A stretch of 64,000 bases of DNA, from assembly GCF_000803065.1 (NCBI RefSeq), contig NZ_JSXI01000029.1, positions 124,001 through 188,000 on the forward strand, given 5' to 3'. Below are positions 60,574 through 64,000 of this stretch, piece by piece (the stretch's first letter is position 1; every line of letters starts with the position of its first letter). The DNA comes from Sphingomonas sp. ERG5. GTDB lineage: Bacteria; Pseudomonadota; Alphaproteobacteria; Sphingomonadales; Sphingomonadaceae. The notes under the pieces were generated by a model, which saw nothing but the letters and a program-made list of their open reading frames with translations, was not told where the DNA came from and ran no database searches. The translations under genes were made by a program, and so were the position numbers.

Positions 60574-60867
60574 TGGCATTCTCCTTAAAATCCCTGGGGC
60601 GAAAATGGCGCGTCGGCGCCTCCCCCGGCCCAGCGATCAATCTCTACTGTTATAATAGGAATTCAATCAAGGCTGATCTTTCACCAGGGAAAGGTGAGCT
60701 ATCGCCGGACGGATATGGACAAGAGATGACGCCATGGATGGGCTATTCACTGGCGCCGATGGCGGCGGCGTATTCTTCCGCGTCGTGCCAAGCGCAGCAT
60801 AGCTGCGGCAGAGCGATATCGTACCGACAAGCATCCGCCGCCTGGGTGATGGAGGAGCGGGGCTCCC

Positions 60868-61764
60868 TTAGCTGATTTCCGCGTGCGCCCGCACGGGAAA
60901 GGTCCCCATCGCCTTGATCTTGGGCGGCACGGCCCAGAAGCGGAATCCTTCGGTGGGGAGCGCATCGAGATTGGTCATATGCTCGACGATCGGGATGCCG
61001 GCGCCCAGCAGAATCGTATGCACCGGCCGGTCGCCGCCAGACACGTCATCGATGTTAAATGAATCGATGCCGACCAGCAGTGCGCCCTTGTCGCGCAAAT
61101 AGGTGGCAGCCTGTGCGGTCAGGAACGGGTGATCTTCGAAATACTGATCCGTTCGCCAGTGGCGATCCCAACCTGTCTGGATGAGCACGGCGCGATCCCT
61201 GACTTCGGTCGCGGCGCATGCGGTCCAGTCGATCGCGCGCGCGGAGGCGCCTTCTACTCGTATTACGACGGCGGGGACACCGCTCACGCGCTCAAGGTCG
61301 AGCGCGGCAAGGTCGTACCCGTCGGCATAGCGATGGAATGGCGTATCGAGATAAGTGCCGGTGTTGCCGACCAGCTCGATCTTGCCGATCTGGAATTCGG
61401 TGCCTTCCGCGTAAAGCGTGCGAGACCGTTCGCGCGACAAGTGATCGCACATGATCGGCGCCGGAAGACCCTTATAGGTGATCATACCATCCTCGATCAC
61501 GTGACTGAGATCGATGCGGCGCGAACTGCCCTCTTCCGTCTGGGTAGCGATGGCGGCTCGCTTGTGGCGTTCCTCGATGATCCGCTTGTTCAGGATGCGC
61601 ACCTTGCCGACCATGAGCAGCCGCAGGTCGGCGATGATATGGTCCGCCAGCGCCGCGTCGGCGATGTCGTCGCCATCCATGTCGAGGCGAAAGTCCTGAC
61701 CCTGAATGCCGCCGCCGTTGGAAAATTCGATCTCGAAGTCGAAACAGACGCGCTTGTCACTCAT
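60868..61764 (-). CDS. Cyclase-family protein with N-terminal extension
   Basis: A 298-aa protein. Residues ~85-298 form the cyclase/kynurenine-formamidase-like fold (RIDLSHVIEDGMITYKG; GIPIVEHMTNLDAL). The signature HxGTHxDxxxH is altered to NTGTYLDTPFH: two metal histidines are replaced by Asn and Tyr, so ordinary Zn/Mn chemistry is doubtful. The N-terminal ~80 residues (FSNGGGIQGQDFRLDMDGDDIADAALADHIIADLRLLM) are an extra domain not usual in KynB. Start ATG 61764 with GGAGGG upstream. Confidence 0.85.
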   Translation of the reverse strand: MSDKRVCFDFEIEFSNGGGIQGQDFRLDMDGDDIADAALADHIIADLRLLMVGKVRILNKRIIEERHKRAAIATQTEEGSSRRIDLSHVIEDGMITYKGLPAPIMCDHLSRERSRTLYAEGTEFQIGKIELVGNTGTYLDTPFHRYADGYDLAALDLERVSGVPAVVIRVEGASARAIDWTACAATEVRDRAVLIQTGWDRHWRTDQYFEDHPFLTAQAATYLRDKGALLVGIDSFNIDDVSGGDRPVHTILLGAGIPIVEHMTNLDALPTEGFRFWAVPPKIKAMGTFPVRAHAEIS

Positions 61765-61912
61765 TCCGGTTTCCCTCCGCTTTTGCCGGTTGGCGGCTGC
61801 TGACGCCCCAGGCTTTGGCATGATGCTCGCGCACGCTGTATGTCTCCCGTCCCATTCAGGCTATCGTTGTTGTTGACGGTGCCGGTTGCAGCCGGTCCGG
61901 CGTCGCGGCCAC

Positions 61913-62536
61913 TCATGCGACGGGTGGTGACTGGTCGACCAGTTGTAGTCGTCCGATCCGCGAGTCCGGTGGCAGGATCGCGCCGGGCGCGATCACAGCG
62001 TTGGCGCCGATGCGCGTGCCGTCACCGACCAGCGCGCCGAACTTGGTGGCCCCGGTTTCGACGATCATATCACGGAAGCGGATGCGGATATGCTTGTCGT
62101 CATGCTCGTTGCGGTAATTGGCGATGATCGCGCCCGCCTCGACATTCACCCCCGCGCCGAGGATCGAATCTCCCACGAAATTGAGATGCGCGATCTTCGA
62201 TCCTTTGAACATGAAGCTGGTTTTGAGCTCCGATCCCGGCCCGATGATGCAGTTTTCATCGAGATAGACGCCGCCACGCAGATACGCCCCCGTCGCAACG
62301 AAACAGCGCGGCCCGATGATCGCTGGACCCTTCAGCACTACGCCCGGCTCGATCGTCGCCGATGCATGCACGGCGATGTCCAACTGGATGCTGTAGTCTG
62401 AGCCGAGGCGGGAAATGGTCGATTGGATAAGCGCCTCCGCGCCGCGCGTGACGTCCCATGGCAGGCCGTCCGCCGCGCCGAAAGGAGAAGCGGTCCAGCG
62501 TTCGACATGGCGCGATACCAGCAAGTCGGGGTTCAT
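61913..62536 (-). CDS. Left-handed beta-helix (hexapeptide-repeat) protein, GlmU-like C-domain
   Basis: A 207-aa protein with hexapeptide repeats (IAVHASATIEPGVVLKGPAIIGPRC; GVYLDENCIIGPGSELKTSFMFKGSKIAHLNFVGDSILGAGVNVEAGAIIANYRN), closest in pattern to the acetyltransferase domain of GlmU. It lacks the nucleotidyl domain. Start ATG 62536 preferred (AGGA 8 nt upstream); 62542 also open. Could be a sugar-nucleotide acyltransferase. Confidence 0.85.
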   Translation of the reverse strand: MNPDLLVSRHVERWTASPFGAADGLPWDVTRGAEALIQSTISRLGSDYSIQLDIAVHASATIEPGVVLKGPAIIGPRCFVATGAYLRGGVYLDENCIIGPGSELKTSFMFKGSKIAHLNFVGDSILGAGVNVEAGAIIANYRNEHDDKHIRIRFRDMIVETGATKFGALVGDGTRIGANAVIAPGAILPPDSRIGRLQLVDQSPPVA

Positions 62537-62722
62537 GGTCATCCTGAGGCAGGTCGCCCTGAGGGGAGTGCCAAGGTTAAGGCATCCGCACCCTCACCAT
62601 CAAGCGACAAACCACTGCGCTGGTTGCTGCTAGCCGCCGAGATGATCCCAATATGAGAATTGTATTGATATATGGTCCTGATTAGGAGTATTACTTACAT
62701 ATAACACCTGGGGGAGGGTTTA

Positions 62723-64000
62723 ATGAAAAAAGGGCTTGCACTTGCCGCCATGCTGATCGGCGCCATCGCGACGTTGCCGGCGATCTCGCAGCAGCGCGGG
62801 ACACCTTCGAACAGGGCGCAAACGGCGCCCGGCGCACTGGCCGAGCAACCGTCGCCGCGGCCGCAACTCGACGCCGCCGATCTCGGCGCGTGGCTCGACG
62901 GCTATTTCCCCGCCACGCTGAAACAGGGCAAGATAGCCGGCGCCGAAGTCGTGGTGGTCAAGGACGGCCAGGTCCTGATCAAGAAGGGTTATGGCCTGGC
63001 CGATGTCGCGACGAAGAAGCCGATGGATCCCGACCGGACGCTGGTGCGCATCGGCTCCACCTCGAAGCTCTTCACCTGGACCGCGGTCATGCAATTGGTC
63101 GAGCAGGGCAAGCTTGATCTGAACGCCGATGTGAACCGCTATCTCGATTTCAGGATCACGCCGAAATCGGGCCGCGCGATCACCATGAACGACCTGATGA
63201 CTCATCGCGCCGGTTTCGAAGAGGGGTTGAAGGACGTGCTGGAGAGCGATCCCGCGCGCCTGAAAACCAACGAAGCCTATCTCAAGCAAAATCTCCGCCC
63301 GCAGCTTTTTCCCGCCGGGGAAGCGCCGGCCTACTCCAACTATGGCACAGCACTGGCCGGCTATATCGTCGAGCGCATCGCAAAGGAGCCGTTCGAGCAG
63401 TATGTCGAGCGCCATATCCTGACGCCGTTACGAATGCAGCGCACGACGCTGCGCCAGCCGCTGCAGGCGCGGTTCGTGCCCGACATGTCCAAAGGCTATA
63501 TGCAAAGCAACGCGCCGCCGCGCCCGTTCGAACTGGTCACCATCAATCCGGCGGGCAGCGTCAGCGCGACCGGCGCTGACATGGCCAATTTCATGATCGC
63601 GCATCTGCAGGACGGCCGTTTCGGAGACGCGCAGATCCTGCGGCCGGAAACCGCCCGGTTGATGCATATGCCGACACTGGCCGCGCCCGCCGGGTTCGAC
63701 ACGCTGGCGCATGGCTTCTTTCATGGCGAACGCAATGGCCGGCTGGTCATCGGACATGGCGGCGACACGGTCGTTTTCCACACCGATATGAACCTGCTGC
63801 CGCAAGAAGGTGTCGGCATCTTCGTCAACTTCAATAGCCGCGGAGAGAATGGTGCGGTTTATGGCGCGCGCGAACGGTTGTTCGACTTGTTCATGGACCG
63901 TTATTACCCGGCCGCCGAAATCAAGGATCCGCCCGCGATCGCATCGGCCGCTGCCGATGCGCGGGCGATTGCCGGGCGTTACGAAAGCTCGCGGCGCATC
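62723..64000 (+). CDS. Serine hydrolase, beta-lactamase/penicillin-binding family (3' partial)
   Basis: An exported class C beta-lactamase-fold enzyme, at least 426 aa, running off the window. Signal peptide near 1-22. SxxK motif STSK (S112, K115), YSN (Y204-N206) and HGG (H345-G347) are all in order. Sequence beyond ~residue 400 begins a likely C-terminal domain (AIAGRYESSRRI). Start ATG 62723 follows GGGGGAGGG. Upstream 62640-62710 is AT-rich with TTGATA (62665-62670) as a possible -35. Esterase, peptidase or carboxypeptidase activity are all possible. Confidence 0.9.
   Translation, partial: MKKGLALAAMLIGAIATLPAISQQRGTPSNRAQTAPGALAEQPSPRPQLDAADLGAWLDGYFPATLKQGKIAGAEVVVVKDGQVLIKKGYGLADVATKKPMDPDRTLVRIGSTSKLFTWTAVMQLVEQGKLDLNADVNRYLDFRITPKSGRAITMNDLMTHRAGFEEGLKDVLESDPARLKTNEAYLKQNLRPQLFPAGEAPAYSNYGTALAGYIVERIAKEPFEQYVERHILTPLRMQRTTLRQPLQARFVPDMSKGYMQSNAPPRPFELVTINPAGSVSATGADMANFMIAHLQDGRFGDAQILRPETARLMHMPTLAAPAGFDTLAHGFFHGERNGRLVIGHGGDTVVFHTDMNLLPQEGVGIFVNFNSRGENGAVYGARERLFDLFMDRYYPAAEIKDPPAIASAAADARAIAGRYESSRRI

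Noticed and set aside
60580..60867. Small gene in the 288-nt gap before the cyclase-family gene
   Set aside because: Only short frames without RBS or recognisable sequence were found; one is the antisense of the cyclase gene.

Overview
The window is GC-rich DNA with short intergenic gaps and many overlapping start/stop codons. Gene content and palindromic intergenic repeats of the CCGTTCG...CTGAGC...GTCGAAG type point to an alphaproteobacterium of the sphingomonad kind (inferred from sequence; no database was searched). The first gene and the last gene are cut by the window edges. No rRNA, tRNA or CRISPR array was seen.

Layout. 1-4.8 kb: an organosulfur/sulfonate-type ABC importer (binding protein, permease, ATPase) fused by overlapping codons to an FMN-dependent monooxygenase and a nitroreductase. 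4.8-8.8 kb: an FtsX-like exporter pair (YbbA/YbbP type) divergent from a TesA-like lipoprotein esterase. 8.9-17.4 kb: one giant autotransporter gene on the minus strand with an exact 780-bp internal repeat. 17.4-18.6 kb: a gene-poor stretch with a broken LuxR-type N-terminus and two matched inverted-repeat arrays. 18.6-21 kb: a small unknown gene and a protein that looks like a full-length arthropod-type hemocyanin/phenoloxidase. 21-22.8 kb: class II aldolase-like protein and a Crp/Fnr regulator. 22.9-29.6 kb: a four-gene, translationally coupled MoxR AAA+ / vWA-like / beta-propeller system. 29.7-33.8 kb: tryptophan 2,3-dioxygenase, kynureninase and an aryl-CoA ligase in one operon, with a divergent Lrp/AsnC regulator. 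34-38.6 kb: DNA alkyltransferase, OhrR/Ohr peroxide module, GlxA-type regulator with divergent SDR, alpha/beta hydrolase. 38.6-46.3 kb: formamidase-family exported protein, NIPSNAP/ABM pair with ArsR regulator, exported hydrolase, MarR, and a desaturase / enoyl-CoA hydratase / 59-aa ORF operon divergent from a PaaX-like regulator. 46.5-54.8 kb: M16 peptidase, Fsr-like MFS with AraC regulator, small exported protein, methyltransferase with divergent MerR, PilZ, HAD-IIB phosphatase. 55-60.6 kb: a bufferin (RiPP metallophore) locus with an ECF sigma factor and its membrane anti-sigma factor. 60.9-64 kb: cyclase-family enzyme, beta-helix acyltransferase-like protein and a serine hydrolase of the class C beta-lactamase fold.

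The best leads are these. The bufferin locus has three copies of a GTAAC(C/G)-N16-CGAA promoter, in front of the sigma gene, bufA1 and bufA2, so the cluster reads as one SigF-type regulon; one modification enzyme pair apparently serves two precursor families. The hemocyanin-like protein keeps all six copper histidines in arthropod-like context. The MoxR/propeller operon is a candidate conflict or stress system. The paired inverted-repeat arrays at 18.04-18.40 kb share architecture but differ by a consistent G/C swap. The autotransporter repeats carry signs of recent gene conversion.
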